The notes under the pieces were generated by a model, which ran no database searches, was not told where the DNA came from, and saw only the letters and a list, made by a program, of their open reading frames with translations. Below are positions 10,330 through 23,497 of a DNA stretch of 64,000 nucleotides, piece after piece; position 1 is the stretch's first letter; every line of letters starts with the position of its first letter. A program made the translations under genes and the position numbers. Source of the DNA: Halichoerus grypus (Eukaryota; Chordata; Mammalia; Carnivora; Phocidae); the NCBI RefSeq assembly GCF_964656455.1, contig NC_135712.1:68515239-68579238 (forward strand). The letters are read 5' to 3'.

Positions 10330-10965
10330 TAATTAACCAAGAATTCTCTATGTACCCAATTAGGGCTGTATTTAATTATTCTCCTAATTTTAATGTTGTT
10401 GAGGAGATTGCAGGAAGCAACTAATTTCTCCAAAATCAGCCTGCAAAACAAGATGGTGAGAACGGTCACAGAGAGAAGGTTATCAATTGTGGAGCCTCTC
10501 CTGAAAAAGAAATGGGGCCCTTCCTAGGCAGAGTGCCCATATGTTCCTAAAGCTGTTCCTGCCACTTTAACATTTCAGCTTGGAGGGTGGGGGAAGAGAG
10601 GTTTTGTTTCTGTGTGGTTAGAAGTGAGAATATAGCCTCTCACTTGACATTCACCCTTTTGAAATTTAACCTATTGGACCTCTCCCCTCCACGCCCTTTT
10701 ACAATGCCCCAGTCTCCACCCTCATCCTCATCTAACAAAGTCCCGATGGAACTTTCTCTCTGAGTTACTGATAAATAACCTTATCCAAGTACCCTTCATC
10801 ATCATCATCTACGCCACACACAGAGCAGAGCCCTGACAAATTCTTCATCCTGAGCTGATAGAAGGCTACAACAACTAATTAATTAAACCTGAAGGACCTT
10901 TTCTCAAGTCATTACGGTTCATGAATGCCAGCGTTAGTCTTTCGATCTCTGCATTTAATTAGAAC
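10330..10965. promoter_or_regulatory. cluster of TAAT/ATTA homeodomain-type motifs
   Basis: Repeat-free sequence shortly after the Duet exon with ATTAATTAACC (10339-10347 area), CAATTAGG (about 10358), TTTAATTATTCTCCTAATTTTA (10371-10392 area, read in two parts), CTAATTAATTAAACC (about 10875-10889) and TTTAATTAG (about 10954-10962). It is a plausible intronic enhancer; this is inference from motif density only. Confidence 0.35.
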
Positions 10966-13900
10966 AGCCTGCAACTTTGTGGTAGCCGGCTCTAAAAGCC
11001 AGAATTCGGATGGAGAAGGAATCATAGAGGGCCAGGGACCCTCACCAGAATTAAGCCTAGTTCAGAAACATTCAAAACCAAGGCTGGGAATTGAAGGAAG
11101 GGGACATAAAAGGGAGAGGAAGCAGGAAATGGCCAAAGGGAATCTGAGTGGGTGGGATTACTTTGAGGGCTGAAGGGTTTCCAAGCACGATTTCTTGGGA
11201 GCCCATTTCCTGTCAAAAGGCAGAATTCGGGGACTTGGGCAGAGCTTTTTCTAAAGCCCCTGCAGTGGCCTGCTTGAATCCAGATGTGTGGCAGCCCCAA
11301 TTTGCCTGCAGAGGAATTCTCCTGGGGTCTCTCAGCCCTTGGCTTTATGTACGGCCCCAGCTGCCCCTCCCGCTCCGGGGGCCCAGGAGGTGGGGGGGGA
11401 GGGGGAGCCGCCTCCAGCCTGCAGGACTGGGAAAGTGGTGGCTGCAGGCTCTGTGGCTTGCAGAGGGCTTGTGGGAGGAAAGGGGGTGTTGCAGAAGCTG
11501 GGGCCAGAGCAGGAGACCACTGACCCTCAGCTGAAGATTGAGGGAAGCAGAAGACCCAAGCAATGAAAGCTACTTTAAAAGGGGAAGGAGAGTAACAGAG
11601 CTGGGTGCCTAGTCACCTTCTCCGGCTTTCCTCCGTGCTCTTTCCCAGATGTGAGATGTGAAGATGGCAACCTGGGGCTCAAGTCTGAGGAAGATGGGGG
11701 GCGGTGAGTTAGCCACCCTTTAAAGAACTCTCGGCCTCAGCTGGGCAGGGCGATCACGATCCTGTATGAGGTATGGGGCACTACCCCGAGGCTCTCTAGG
11801 TCTGCTCTAACAGAAAAGAGAGATCCAAGTCTCCACCCAGACTGGAGGCATCTATTCTGTTCGGAAGCAGATTGCCAAGATAAGGTCTTGTACTGAGTTT
11901 GAGCACCTTGCCCAGAGCCCCGGAAACTTGCCTAGTTGCCACACGGAGAAGGGCTCCGGAAGTCTGAGAGGCTGGCTGGCGTGGAGGGCAGCACCGCCTG
12001 GGACTGCCGGCCTCTTTTCAGTTGAACCAGTTCCTCTGGTTGTACAGACCTAATACAATTGAAAGGCAGCTGGCTCTTTGGCCTCTCTCTCTCTCCTCCT
12101 GAGAGAACTTGGCTCTCCTACTGCTCCAGGAGCTGCACTCTGAAACTAGTGGGTCAGAACCCACTACTGTGGTTCCCAAGTCAAGGGAACCTTTCCCAAC
12201 TGGCTTCTGGTCACTCAGAATTCAAAGGACAGAGGAAAATCTAAGAAAAGTCCTTCTGAAGTCTGAGGAAAAGAGGACGTGGAATGTTCTGGCTATTTTT
12301 GACCAACCCAAAGCTAAGTGAGGCATCCTGGACTTTCTTTGGTGAATACTAAGTGGTTGTAATTGTTAGCACGAGGTTAAGAGTCAAGGTTTTAGTGATG
12401 TACCTGCGTGGTCTTTAAATATCATATTTGAGAAAGATGTGGGTGAAATTAGTTGAGCCTGTCTTTTGATTTGGAAAAGTGAGGAAAGCAACTATCTTAT
12501 TGTCTCTTGGTTTTTGGTTCTATTGAGTATGAGGATGGTCAAGGGGTTTGGTGCAAGGTGATCTTTCTTCCCTCCCCTGAAATTGGTGTTGAAGGGCAGG
12601 AAAAGTGAAAACCAGGGGTAGGATGGAAATAGAGATGAGGTGAAAAGGAAGAAAGACAGCAAATACATTTATAACTGCCTTTTTGGAAGTGAAAAAGGGC
12701 CAAACGTGAGCTAATAGCATGTGTGCGGCTGGAGGCTGATTAATCATTGATGTCACACTTCGTGGGAAGTTTCAGGATTGCTCTGGCTACTTAGACTTTC
12801 CTTTAAGCCTGAAGAAGTGGGTCAGCTCTGGATTCTTCTTCAGTTATCTTAAATTTTTAAAAAGCACCTTGTTTCAGAGACAAAAAGGAATTGAAATCAC
12901 CAGGAGGTTGCTAAGTTACGTGTTACAGACTGGAATTTGTGACTTCTAAGATCATGGAGCCCAGACATTTTTCTGACCTTGCTAGGTGGAAGCCAGTGTT
13001 AGAGCTTTTAATTTTCTAGTCCCCTTGTAATTAACTCCGGGTATGTGGACCAAAGTCCCTTCTTGGAAACCCTTCCTGATCACTGTCCTCCTCTGCTTCT
13101 CCACAGTGTGCACAGGGTTTATTTATATTCGTTTATTACTGTATCACTGTCCCTGCATCTCAAGCCTATGTGCCCTTGTGTGTCCCCATTTGCACTGCAA
13201 GTGCCCGGTTCAGGCATCTGAGTCTCTCAGAGGTAAAGAGAGGAAGGAGTGGTGACTTAACCGGACTGAATCAGTGGAGAGGGGAGGTGCTTTGTCACCA
13301 CAAGGGCAGTTGGGTTCCAGCCTGACTCTGACATCCTGGGGCCTGGGTAAGGGACATGCGGCTTCACAGGGTGTCCCAAGTCATCCTCATTCTGCAAGCT
13401 CTCTTTCCCCCCTTACCTTATCCCAGAATCACTATGCAGGAACCTCATGACTTGATGTGAATGTCTCTTATTTGGCCTATAAATGAATACAGCTTATTTT
13501 ATAAACTGAATTTAATGTGTGAAAGCATGACATCAAGTTCCTTTAGAAAGGTGCTGGTAACCTCACAGAGAAGCCCTTGTGACAGTTACGATTAGTGACT
13601 TAATTCACCACTCAAGGCACAAAATCCTTGGGACCTTAATGCACATACTCTTTTATTTCTTCATCTTCCGGGACCTGCCTATATCAGAAGGAAAATGGAA
13701 TCAACCATTTAGCATGTATGTTTTTCCATGTATCTCTTGGTTTTTCTGACTCCTGGGGAGATACCCTAACATGGGGAGAATTACCACACACACTGACCGT
13801 CCCCAACCCAAATCCTGTTTCCTTTCCCCTATCTGATTCTCTGACTAGGGAGTAGCAAGAAGGATATCAGTTATTACCTGGATAACAGTACTGACTGCCA

Positions 13901-14454
13901 GTTGTATGTCCCTTGTAGAAATAGGAGTGTATGGGTTTGGTGGGATGAGGTGGAAATTGGAAACGGAAGCTGAATATCCCTCCTCTGGTACGGCTGTCGG
14001 TCCCACAATCACCAATAGTGCTGTAGGCATCACCCCCGTGGTTCCACGTGCTACAGGTTGGTAAGTCCTAACGTGGGATGAAAAGGTAAAATTCAGACTC
14101 CGTATTTTTATGCAAAATGATTTTAAGTTAAAAAATAAAAGTGAACATTGGGGATTCACTTCCGAGCCCCCTATTATAGTCATACCTTACACTGGAGAGG
14201 TGTTATTGATATTCTCCTTCTTCGTGATAGTTCCCCCTGAGAATCTTGATGCTGGTCTCTTCTGCCCTGAAGATATTCCTCATCCTTCAAAGTGCTGCTC
14301 CTCTTTCAGTGAGGGAGTGGCCACATGGCCTGCCCTCTCCTTCGGACCAAACCCAGACTTTTCCTGAAGGAGGGCCCTAGAAAAAGCATGGATCTGAAAC
14401 CCAAGAGAGGGCTTCTTGAACAGAAGGGGCTAAATCATGGAAAGTTAGAGATCA

Positions 14455-14570
14455 TTTAACAGATCTTCTTCTGTAGAGGAGGAAACTGAGATAGAGCCAC
14501 TTAGTAGCAGGTCAGAACTAGAGCCCTTTTCCTGTGCTCTTTTCTCAATGCCATTATTGTCTTCATGAGC
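14455..14570 (-). repeat. MIR SINE, antisense
   Basis: GAGGAGGAAACTGAGATAGA, CTTAGTAGCAGGTCAGAACT and TCCTGTGCTCTTTTC match the reverse MIR core. Confidence 0.65.
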
Positions 14571-15104
14571 ATGTGGCTTCTCCTACTATGGGCACAGATG
14601 AGGTCGATCCAACTGAGAAGGGTAGAGGCGATCCCCAGACTGGAATTTAGGTGTTTGACTGTGGATTATCTGTAGCTTGTGCGGGGGGGTAGGGGGAGAC
14701 TGCATTGCCTGGAGCCATTTGGAACTGGACCTACCTGGTCTGCTTTGAAGTGCTCTTCGGTCCCAAGACGTTGGAAGGCGAAGACGATCACATCTCTGTC
14801 TGAGCCGCTTGTGCGCATGTTCTTACTAAATGTCTGTTCACATTTTCCCCTCTGGCTCAAGTGAACTCAGAAGGTCCCTCCCCCCCACCCTTTCTTTCTT
14901 TCTTATCCCTTTTCTTGAAATGTACCCTTTCAGGTGGAAATGAACTAATGAAATGCATTCCTATCATTTTATCTTTGAACGTGGTCGCTGGCTTTTACGT
15001 AACACAGTGTTTTAATTCATTTGACAAATGTTTCTGTGCTGACTGCCTGCCAGCCCCGCACTAGGTACTGGGGGATGGGAATTGTAACGGTGCTGCCCCC
15101 GCTT

Positions 15105-15215
15105 GGCTGTTGTGAAGATTAGTTAAGATGATGTATGTAAAGGGCTTAGCATAGCACCAGGCATATAAGGTCCTTTAAAAAAAAGGTAGCTACCAATGGT
15201 AATAGTAACTGTAAT
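15105..15215 (+). repeat. MIR SINE 3' part
   Basis: TGTAAAGGGCTTAGCATAGC followed by ACCAGGCATATAAGG matches the MIR 3' region. Confidence 0.6.
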
Positions 15216-16220
15216 AATACTAGATAGAGACCCTCTCCTCAGGGAACTCCCACCTAAATATTTGTGGGTCCTCTGGGGGGTAATACTGTAAATCTACATT
15301 CCTACGCAATTTAATGGTCTTCGTTCAAACCATTGTCAACTGCGCCTCAATTCTGTGGCATCGTCACTGGGAGGGGGAAGAAAGTTTGTGATCTAGAAGT
15401 ATGATAGGGATTTCCTTCTTCTCTTTATTAAACCAATTTTAAAAAGAAACACGTAACACTCCTAGTATTACAATCTGTGTGTGTTACATGAAAGGGCATT
15501 CCAAAAAAGATACTGGCAAGAATCCTAAGCCTCCCTGAGTTATTCTTCTCTGGGGGAAAACACAAGGTACAAGAATTGAAGCATAACTACACCAGTATTA
15601 AGGTTCAGATCCTGAGAACCTACCTTATATAAAAACACACCAGTTCTTCTTGGCTGCCCTTTGATTTTGGCTAACGATCTAATGATACACATTTTTCTAT
15701 TCACTTCAGGCCAGCATTTATTGCATATTCATCATATACAAAGCTTTGCTGGTCTTCTTTAGGCTGTTTTTGTCTAGATAAAAATCACCACCTGCTGCCC
15801 ACAGCAGCATCCAAGGTTCTGAGGTTTAGCCAGTATCTTGGTATTCCTTGTAGATAGGGAACATGGGCAGCTTGGCTCCCCACCAGGTGTGTTCAATGAC
15901 TAATGGAGGATATCTTTCCTGGTTGACCAGCCAGGAACACAGCTTCTGTGTTAAAGCTCCTGGAAGGAGGGGAGCCCTGGTCACACCTGGGAGATAGCAA
16001 GAAGGCTGCCAGGTTGGCTTCAGCTAGGCAAAAGAGCAAAGATCAGAGTTACAGAACAGGTTGTTCCACATTTTTCTCCATTTCCTGGTGACCACAGTGA
16101 GGGAACTGTCATGTTGAAAGGAAGGGAAACCCCTTCTACTGCTAGATTTGAAACAGTACCTCATAAAACATTTCTGTTGCCAGGTATCTGCTTTCCTTGG
16201 GAGCAGGATTAGTTGTAAGC

Positions 16221-16245
16221 GTGTGTGTGTGTGTGTGTGTGTGTT
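16221..16245. repeat. (GT)n microsatellite
   Basis: About 12 GT units. Confidence 0.95.
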
Positions 16246-16395
16246 CTCTTGCAGCACCTGGGTGTAACAGGCTCTCAGGACATTCCCAATTTCTGCCCTC
16301 CCACTGTTAGAACCACCATATTGCTCCCATGGAGAAAGGGATAATTTCGCTCCCTTTTCAAAGGGAACCAAGCCTCACTGTTAAAAAGAATTGCA

Positions 16396-16619
16396 GGGGC
16401 GCCTGGGTGGCTCAGTCAATCAAGCATTCGACTTGATTTCGGCTCAGTCATGATCTCAGGGTGGTGAGATTGAGCCCCGTGTGGAGCTTAGTGTGGAGCA
16501 TCCATGCTCAGTGGGAGGTCTGCTTGAGATTCTCTCCCTGTGCCCCTACCGTGCCCCCACCTCCCCATGCACGTGCATGCTCACGTTCTCTCTCTCTCTA
16601 AATAAATCTTTAAAAAAAT
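16396..16619 (+). mobile_element. CAN SINE (tRNA-Lys-derived)
   Basis: Head GGGGCGCCTGGGTGGCTCAG, tail AATAAATCTTTAAAAAAA. Target-site duplication AAAAAGAATTGCA at 16383-16395 and again right after the tail. Body more diverged than the younger copies. Confidence 0.95.
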
Positions 16620-16704
16620 AAAAAGAATTGCAAACACTCCAATTCTGCACAAATTCTGGATCTCAGTCTCACACCTGTGCAGTGCCTCTTTCTCTTCTCT
16701 CTCT

Positions 16705-16822
16705 GCTTAGAGCAGAAATTCTTGAAGGTTGGTCACTGGGGAACATGCTAGAAATGCAGATTCTTGGCCCCATTGACTCAGAGCCAGCAGTCTGTTTTAA
16801 CAAGCCCTCCAGGTGGCTTGGT
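16705..16822 (+). repeat. MER5A-type fragment
   Basis: CTAGAAATGCAGATTCTTGG, GACTCAGAGCCAGCAGTCTG and AACAAGCCCTCCAGGTGG match MER5A. Confidence 0.6.
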
Positions 16823-17104
16823 TTCTTTGTTTGCTCCTTTTCTTTCCTCTCTCCAACTTTCCCTGACCTACCTACCCGCCCTTTCCCCCAGCTCCAGCCA
16901 AAGCTTTCTATAACAGAAGACATCCTGCTTCCCTGGGGATTCTTGCTTTGAGAAGTGGGGAGACCCCTGCATGACTCGCTTTCACTTGTCAGACAGGGGT
17001 AGGAGTTAGGAATCCCCTACATTTTCCATGAGCTTTACAGCCCCCAGGGTCCAGTCAGGGAAGTTGTGGCATCCTTCTTCCTGTTTAAGACTCCTTTGCT
17101 TTTA

Positions 17105-17585
17105 TTTTTGTTTTCCTCATTACTCTTAAAGGTAACTGTGCTCACTACAGAAGAAAATCAAAAGTTAGGCAAACAAAAAGACCGTAAAAGTGTAACTTTT
17201 ATAGCATAATTCTAACCACCTCGAAACAACTACTTAACTACTTAATATGTCCTTTTCTATATGTTTACCCCCTTAATAAATGGGCTCATATTTTACATAT
17301 TGCTTTATAACCTGATTTCACTTATTCTTTTGAACATCCTCCCAGGTAGAGGCATTTCCAGAGTGTGTGTGTATGTTTTAGATTTTTTATTTAATGACTT
17401 ATTTTGGGGGGGGGCAGGAGGGGAGGGAGAGGGGCAGTCAGACTCCATGCTCAGTGCAAAACCTGACTCAGAACTCCATCTCAGGACCTTGAGATCATGA
17501 CCTAAGTCAAAACCAAGAGTCAGAAGCTCAACCACCCAGGCGCCCCTCCAGTATATTTTTAATGGCTGCAAAGTGTTTCACTGGA
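17105..17585 (-). repeat. ancient L1M fragment, antisense, split by a SINE
   Basis: TTGCTTTATAACCTGATTTC, ACTTATTCTTTTGAACATCC and, beyond the SINE, TTTTAATGGCTGCAAAGTG match the antisense 3' end of an old L1. Confidence 0.6.
17376..17547 (-). mobile_element. CAN SINE, antisense, older subtype
   Basis: Ends with CCACCCAGGCGCCCC and carries AAAACCAAGAGTCAGAAGCT, the older body variant. The T-rich tail end borders a GT-rich stretch. Confidence 0.9.
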
Positions 17586-18049
17586 GACAAGACTTGAACT
17601 TGACAATTATTAGTACTGATTTAATATAATGGTTTAAAGTTTAGTGAAAAGGCATGAGGACGAGCCTTGGGTGAAGAAATAGATCTTTCTGGAACCAGAT
17701 TCTACAGCAGACTGATCTTTGTCCTGGGGCTTACATATTTCCACTCCCTACATCCCCCTTTCCTTTCCTCAGGATGTATGATTTACCCCACCAGAGAGGT
17801 GTGATTTATTCCTCAGGAGATCAGTATGCACTGTGGCGAGGGCATATTTTTTCCCACTCACCCTTCTCTTCTTATGTGGTGTTAGGAATCTTTTCATTCC
17901 TCGACTTTTGACTGACCATGCAGTTGCTTTCACTGAGCAGACCTAGGGATTTTTCTTTTATTTATTTATTTGAGACATACCTTTGAAAATAGGGTATTTA
18001 AAAATTATTGTAACTGGGAAAGAGGGCCTTGATTATTTTTTTCCCTAGA

Positions 18050-18660
18050 AAAATCATATATAAATGTTGGGAAAGCATTTAGAAATACAAATAAATGAAA
18101 ATAAGATTTCATTACCTAGAGATAGCCATAGTGACATTTTGAATAATCCTCTTAACCTTTTTTCCCCATGTATGTATTTTTTTGTTCAGAAATATGACAT
18201 AATAGTGTTATAAACTTTCTTCATATTATGTATTGAACAACTTCTGTGACGTTTTTCTGTATGCCTTCAGTGAAATGCTGGAGCCAGCTCTGCTCAGGTT
18301 GGGATTATTAAATATTCAGGGTTTTGAGAGTGGATTGTTAAACCATTGGTAGCTTGAGATCAGCCAGATACCACAAATCAAGGTTTTTTGTTTTATTCAA
18401 AGAGCTGGTTTATCAGCATACCACCAGATGCACAATTTTACCATGCATAAATATGTTTTTTTTTCAATTTTCAATCTATTTTTGGTTGCTTCTAATTTTG
18501 GCTATTATAAGCAATACTTATAATATTGCTTATAGTCTTAGAGTTAAGTCTTGGCACGCCCATCGTTACTTCCTTAGGATAAATCCCTAGAAATGGAGTT
18601 CCTGAATCAAAGAATATCCAGAATTTCACAACTTACTTGTTGCCACTTAAACCCCCTGCT
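18050..18660 (-). repeat. ancient L1M fragment, antisense
   Basis: TTTTGGCTATTATAAGCAAT, CTTAGGATAAATCCCTAGAA and GGAGTTCCTGAATCAAAGAA follow the antisense order of L1M 3' sequence. Confidence 0.65.
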
Positions 18661-18896
18661 TCACACCCTTTGAAAGGAAGAGTGTACTGTTCTTTGTTTT
18701 AAGAGGATTTATGAGAAACATTCTCTGAGACCAAGGAATTTCATGTCTCTCCTGTTGTTTGCTTCTGTTTACATTTTCTGGATTAATTTAATTCTTTTTA
18801 TATAAGGAAACACCCTGGCTGAGAGCCTTTGATTCATAGGCTACATACTGATATGCAAGTTGTAACAAATATATTTTGTGTTTGTGCTGGATTGAG

Positions 18897-19155
18897 AGGC
18901 CATATATCATAATGATTAAGAGCTTGGACTCTGGAGCCAAAATGAGTTTGAATCCTAGCCCTGCTACTTTATCTGTGTGATCTTGTACAAGTCATGTAAA
19001 CTCTGGTTCATTTTCCTCATCTGGAAAATGGAGATGATCAAGGAATCTAGTCTTGGGATTTCTACAAGGCTTAGATGGGTTGACATATGTAAACCACTTA
19101 GAACTGGCACATGGTAAGTTCTAGGTAACTGTTAGATTATTGTTAGCATTAGCAA
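18897..19155 (+). repeat. MIR SINE, near full length
   Basis: CATAATGATTAAGAGCTTGG, ACTCTGGAGCC, CTGTGTGATCTTGTACAAGT, TCCTCATCTGGAAAATGGAG and CACTTAGAACTGGCACATGG give the whole MIR order from head to tail. Confidence 0.9.
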
Positions 19156-19393
19156 GTATATAGTCTCCATGGAACTGTGCCAACTGTCACATTCAAATGA
19201 TTTCATTAGCTCCTTCATCATATGGGAAACTGAGCTGAGCATTTCTTGTATCAACCTCCAAATACTTGAATACCATGTGTGGCAGGTATTGGACTAGCAA
19301 CAGTAGAGAATTTAAAATGTTTTCACCCCCTTGAAGATCTTGCCATCCAACTTGGGAGCTGCTCCATAAATATGAAACAGTAAATAATAACCA

Positions 19394-19412
19394 AAAAAAA
19401 AAAAAAAAAAAC
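19394..19412 (+). repeat. poly(A) tract
   Basis: About 18 A with one flanking C, no SINE body recognised upstream. Confidence 0.85.
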
Positions 19413-19639
19413 AATGGGAGGGAGGAATAGTTGCTGAAGACAATAAGAGGAAAGATACTCCAAGGTCCTACCTGACTGCTGTCTAAAATAATTATGCAAA
19501 ATCTGATGGGAGCACAGTGGCCTGGTGTGGTCTGAGAGGACTTCTCAGGAGATAGAAGGTTCTCTCTGGGCCCTAAAAGGTAAGAAGGGGTTTTTAAAGG
19601 ACTGAGTATATAGTGAGAGCAAAGCAGCATGGATGGGCA

Positions 19640-20020
19640 GGGTACCACAGAGGAAAACAGGTCAGACCTGCCTTCTAGAACTGTGCTGTCCAATTCAGTA
19701 GCCATTAGCCATATGTGGCTATTAAGGACTTGACATGAGGCTAGTCCAAGTTGAGATATACCGTAGGTACGAATTACATACCAGATTTCAAAGATTTAGT
19801 ACAAAAAAACATTGTATGGGAATCTCAATAATTTAGATATTAAAATTAATTGCACCTGTTTATTTTTAATTTTCAACATAACAACTAGAAAATTATAAAT
19901 TATATAAGTTATATAAAATTATTTTATATTATATAAAAAATAAAATATATGTGGCTCACATTTATGGTTTGAACTATATCTCTATTTGGATGGAGCTGTC
20001 TGAGAGCTTATAGTCCATGA
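19640..20020. repeat. old DNA-transposon relic with inverted ends
   Basis: Left part CTGTGCTGTCCAATTCAGTA and CCATATGTGGCTATTAAGG; right part ATATGTGGCTCACATTTATG and GGATGGAGCTGTCTGAGAG. The pattern fits a non-autonomous MER-type DNA transposon. Family not assigned. Confidence 0.55.
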
Positions 20021-20229
20021 TACATTGATGTGCCAGAGTAGAAAGTTTCCATCCCATTCCAGGGCCAATCCGAGGCTCTCCTCCCTGCCGTCTCCATAAT
20101 TCCAGGAGGATGCAGTCCCTCTGATGCCGAAAGAAGCCCCCGGGCCTTCCCAACTGAAATTTTCAAGGGAGGCAGTTACATATTTTCATTTCTGAGCAAC
20201 ATAGTTTGTGAGGAAACAGACAGGGTTTA

Positions 20230-20433
20230 TTTTATTTTATTTTTTTTAAAGATTTTATTTATTTATTTGAGAGAGAGAGAATGAGAGAGAGCACATGAGA
20301 GGGGGGAGGGTCAGAGGGAGAAGCAGACTCCCTGCCGAGCAGGGAGCCCGATGCGGGACTCGATCCAGGGACTCCAGGATCATGACCTGAGCCGAAGGCA
20401 GTCGCTCAACCAACTGAGCCACCCAGGCGCCCC
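20230..20433 (-). mobile_element. CAN SINE, antisense
   Basis: TTTAAAGATTTTATTTATTT at left, CTGAGCCACCCAGGCGCCCC at right. Target-site duplication CAGACAGGGTTTA at 20217-20229 and 20434-20446. Confidence 0.97.
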
Positions 20434-22848
20434 CAGACAGGGTTTAAATTGCAAGTTCTCCCCCAGAGCTCAGACACGCCAGCTTTTAGGGAAGATCCTG
20501 AATGTGGGAAGATCCTGAAAACAGTACTGAACAGGAAGAGTGACATCGTGCTCCCATCTCCCAACCCCCTAACCCCTCCACCAACTGACTTCCAGTCAGT
20601 CCTGCTCCTTTATGTGACACAAAGAGCGTTGCTGGCCGGCAGGTCCCCAGAGTCTGAGGGGAAGATGGGTCATGTGGCTGGCCAGGGCGGGACGGAGTTG
20701 CGGGGATGTGACTAGGTGGGTGCGTGGATCCCCAGGCTGAACTCATTTGTCCTTTAACTGAATGATGTGTGAGTGTTCGATTGTATCATTCTGAACAGCA
20801 TCTGTGATCCTAATTTTTGTCCTCATGGGGCATCACAGGTGCCTGGCTGAGCACAGTGCTATCCATCATTTCCCTCTTTGTCTAGAGACAGCCGTATACA
20901 TAGCTTGTCTTGATTATATATCATAGAACACTAGAATTTTACAGCATCTCAGATCAAAAAGATCTCAGTTTTAGCCACAAGAAGAGCACTTTGGGAAAGA
21001 GAAGCAACTTACCTCAGGTGTCAACTGGAAATTTATTAAATGATACCATTGTGCCTAGAGCATACTGCTTGTATTTTTGTAGAAGAGATGGCAAAATGTA
21101 GAATAGCCCTGCCCTTTAGTTTGGCAGGATGCAGAGGGTAGAAGCACTAGATCAAGTCTGAGAGGAGACCCAGCTCTTTGGAAGGAATCTAAGGGTTGAG
21201 GAACCCAGTGAATCAGAAATCACTCTTAGGTTCCTGGAACTGTGTCCTAGCCACCTGCTCTAGATTTGCTCCTGTAGAAATCTGCCCCACAGTGTCTGCT
21301 TACATCTGGTGTTTCTAAATGGAGGGATTCTGGGGGAACTTTACTGCTCTGAAATCGCAGCTGGATATCCAGAACCTAGAACTGAGGGCTGGGTCCTGCT
21401 GGCTCTAATGAAATCAGGGTCTTCCCCATTGACTTGAAGTCTCTGAACAGGACTAGCCAATACAGGGGACCTTCTTGAGACATCTCAAGGGGCCTTCCTG
21501 TGACCTTCCAAGCAAAATGGAAGGTCAGGTTGATCTGAAGCCAGGCCTGGATAGCCAGTGTGCTAGAACCCCAGCTCCAGAAGCTCTGTAATGTGGTTCT
21601 TCCAATCAGGTTCCCATGGAGAACCCAGGATGTCTGTGGCCGCCCCAGTATTCCAGGGGCGTTAGCCAAGGTCTCCTGGACTGGTCATTTCTGACTCCTC
21701 CAGGACTGGGGAATAGTCAGAAATCATAGCCAGTGAACACAGTGGGCATGGCCCTGCCCTCGTGAACTACAGTGTAGAGGGGGCAAGAGATACCTTGTTC
21801 CAAGTGTGCTCCGAGCATGTATGAGAATATCTCTTGGTGGGAGTGGAATTTAGATTGGGGCAATAGGAACCCTGTCTGAGAAACTAACATAGGTGCCAAA
21901 AGTCTTGTTACTACCATGCTTCTGGTCCCCAAATGGGTATTATTTGCATTCTGGACTAAGTTTAAAGAGTCTTTTCCAAAAAGTTTTGCTAAATATTATG
22001 GGAGAACACAAGGGAAGCAGAATAAAAGAAACATAAAGCCAGACAATTTTCTAGAGTTCATGTTTTTGGTACCTTGTGTGAAGCTGGCTTGCTTCAAGGG
22101 CTCATGTGCCATTCTTTGGTCCCCAGGCACCAGAGGAACCTGTACTGTGTCCATAAGGGATCTTTGCTGAGGCCCTCCCTTCCTAATTCATGACCTGGGG
22201 AGCTGTCATCTTGTGACCGGAGCCCCCCTTCCTACATATTTTGACCCTGGAATCCAGGGAAGGGGCCAGATTCCCGTTCACCATTTAGCACCTTGGGCTT
22301 TCCCACCTGGCTTAGTTTCTGTCGGAGGCATTGTCATCCCCCACGGCTGCCTCCTGCCGGATTACACGACTGCTCACGCATGCTGGCAGGTCTCCACTGA
22401 GGCACAGTGACCCTCTCTTGGCAATGTTGGAGACTCTACAACATGTAGGACGCTGTACTCAGGGGACTCTGAGATCTTTTCCAATTCCCATTTCACAAAG
22501 GGATTTAAAAAATATCTGTTTACTTGGACTCTGTATGAAAGCAAGGGGAAGACCTCAATAACCTTTCAAGGTTTTTTTCAGCCTTTCTAGTTTTTAGGTC
22601 CCTTTCTTTGTGTGTGTGCTATGGTCAGGAAATTCTACCCCCTTCCCAATTTACCTTACATCCTAACCACCAAATCGTGCTTCCATTTTAGAGTGGCAAC
22701 AGCCGACTCTACCAGAGTGTCTACGGATCTCTTCAAACAGCCAGTTTCCCAGCCCATTCCCAGTGAGGTGGTCAGGTCTAAATATAACCATGACCTTCTG
22801 CCAGCATACACAAGCTAGGGCTGCAAGAGCAAAATCAGAGCTGGACTG

Positions 22849-22899
22849 TTCTCTTTCTCTCTCTCTCTGTCTCTCTCTCTCTCTCTGTGTGTGTGTGTA
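22849..22899. repeat. (TC)n/(TG)n compound microsatellite
   Basis: TC repeats with interspersed TG change to a short (GT)n. Confidence 0.93.
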
Positions 22900-23480
22900 G
22901 GAGTTAAAAGAGAAGGTAAACAGAGCTTCCCAAAAGGCCAGGTCAGCCCTGGGGGAAGAGAAGATGTTCAGAACAGGGAGATGTATAGGCATCCCAGGTG
23001 ACTATTAGAGTTTATGCTAGCTTGGCCGGGTCCCTTGGAGAAGGTCAGCCAAATTCTCCACCCTCTCGGTTTCCTCCCACTATAAAGTATCTGTGACGTA
23101 ACTCACCTGGATTTGTAATTACCGTGGCTTCCTGTCAAGCATTCTACCACAATTATGTGCTCACTCTTGTCTCTTCTTCCACAGTTACTGATCCCAGCTT
23201 CATGAGATATGATCTGCACATTGTGTTGTATAGATTTCAGTTCTTGTTTACTTGTCTGGCTTGCATCTTTTTCTGTATCAGTGGGTACATACCTCAAACA
23301 CAGGACAGGGGCAGTGTCTGTAATTCTGGTGGTGGAATGGCTTTGTACATTTTTTATGCCAAAAATGTGCAAGTGCAAAGCAAAATTTAGCTCATTATAG
23401 CTTAGTTACACCTCTAATTTGTATTTATAGTCATGATTAGCATCCTATACCATAAAATTCATACACATATATGTGACATC

Positions 23481-23494
23481 CTATATATATATAT
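23481..23494. repeat. short (TA)n tract
   Basis: Seven TA units at the tail side of the following SINE. Confidence 0.8.
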
Positions 23495-23497
23495 ATC

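Noticed and set aside
13845..14183. 112-codon minus-strand open frame with fairly ordinary composition
   Set aside because: I do not recognise the protein, and there is no second exon, poly(A) tail or target-site duplication to suggest a processed pseudogene.
16396..16470. tRNA-like A and B box motifs in the CAN SINE heads
   Set aside because: They come from the tRNA-Lys ancestor of the SINE; no copy folds as an intact tRNA gene with a full acceptor stem.
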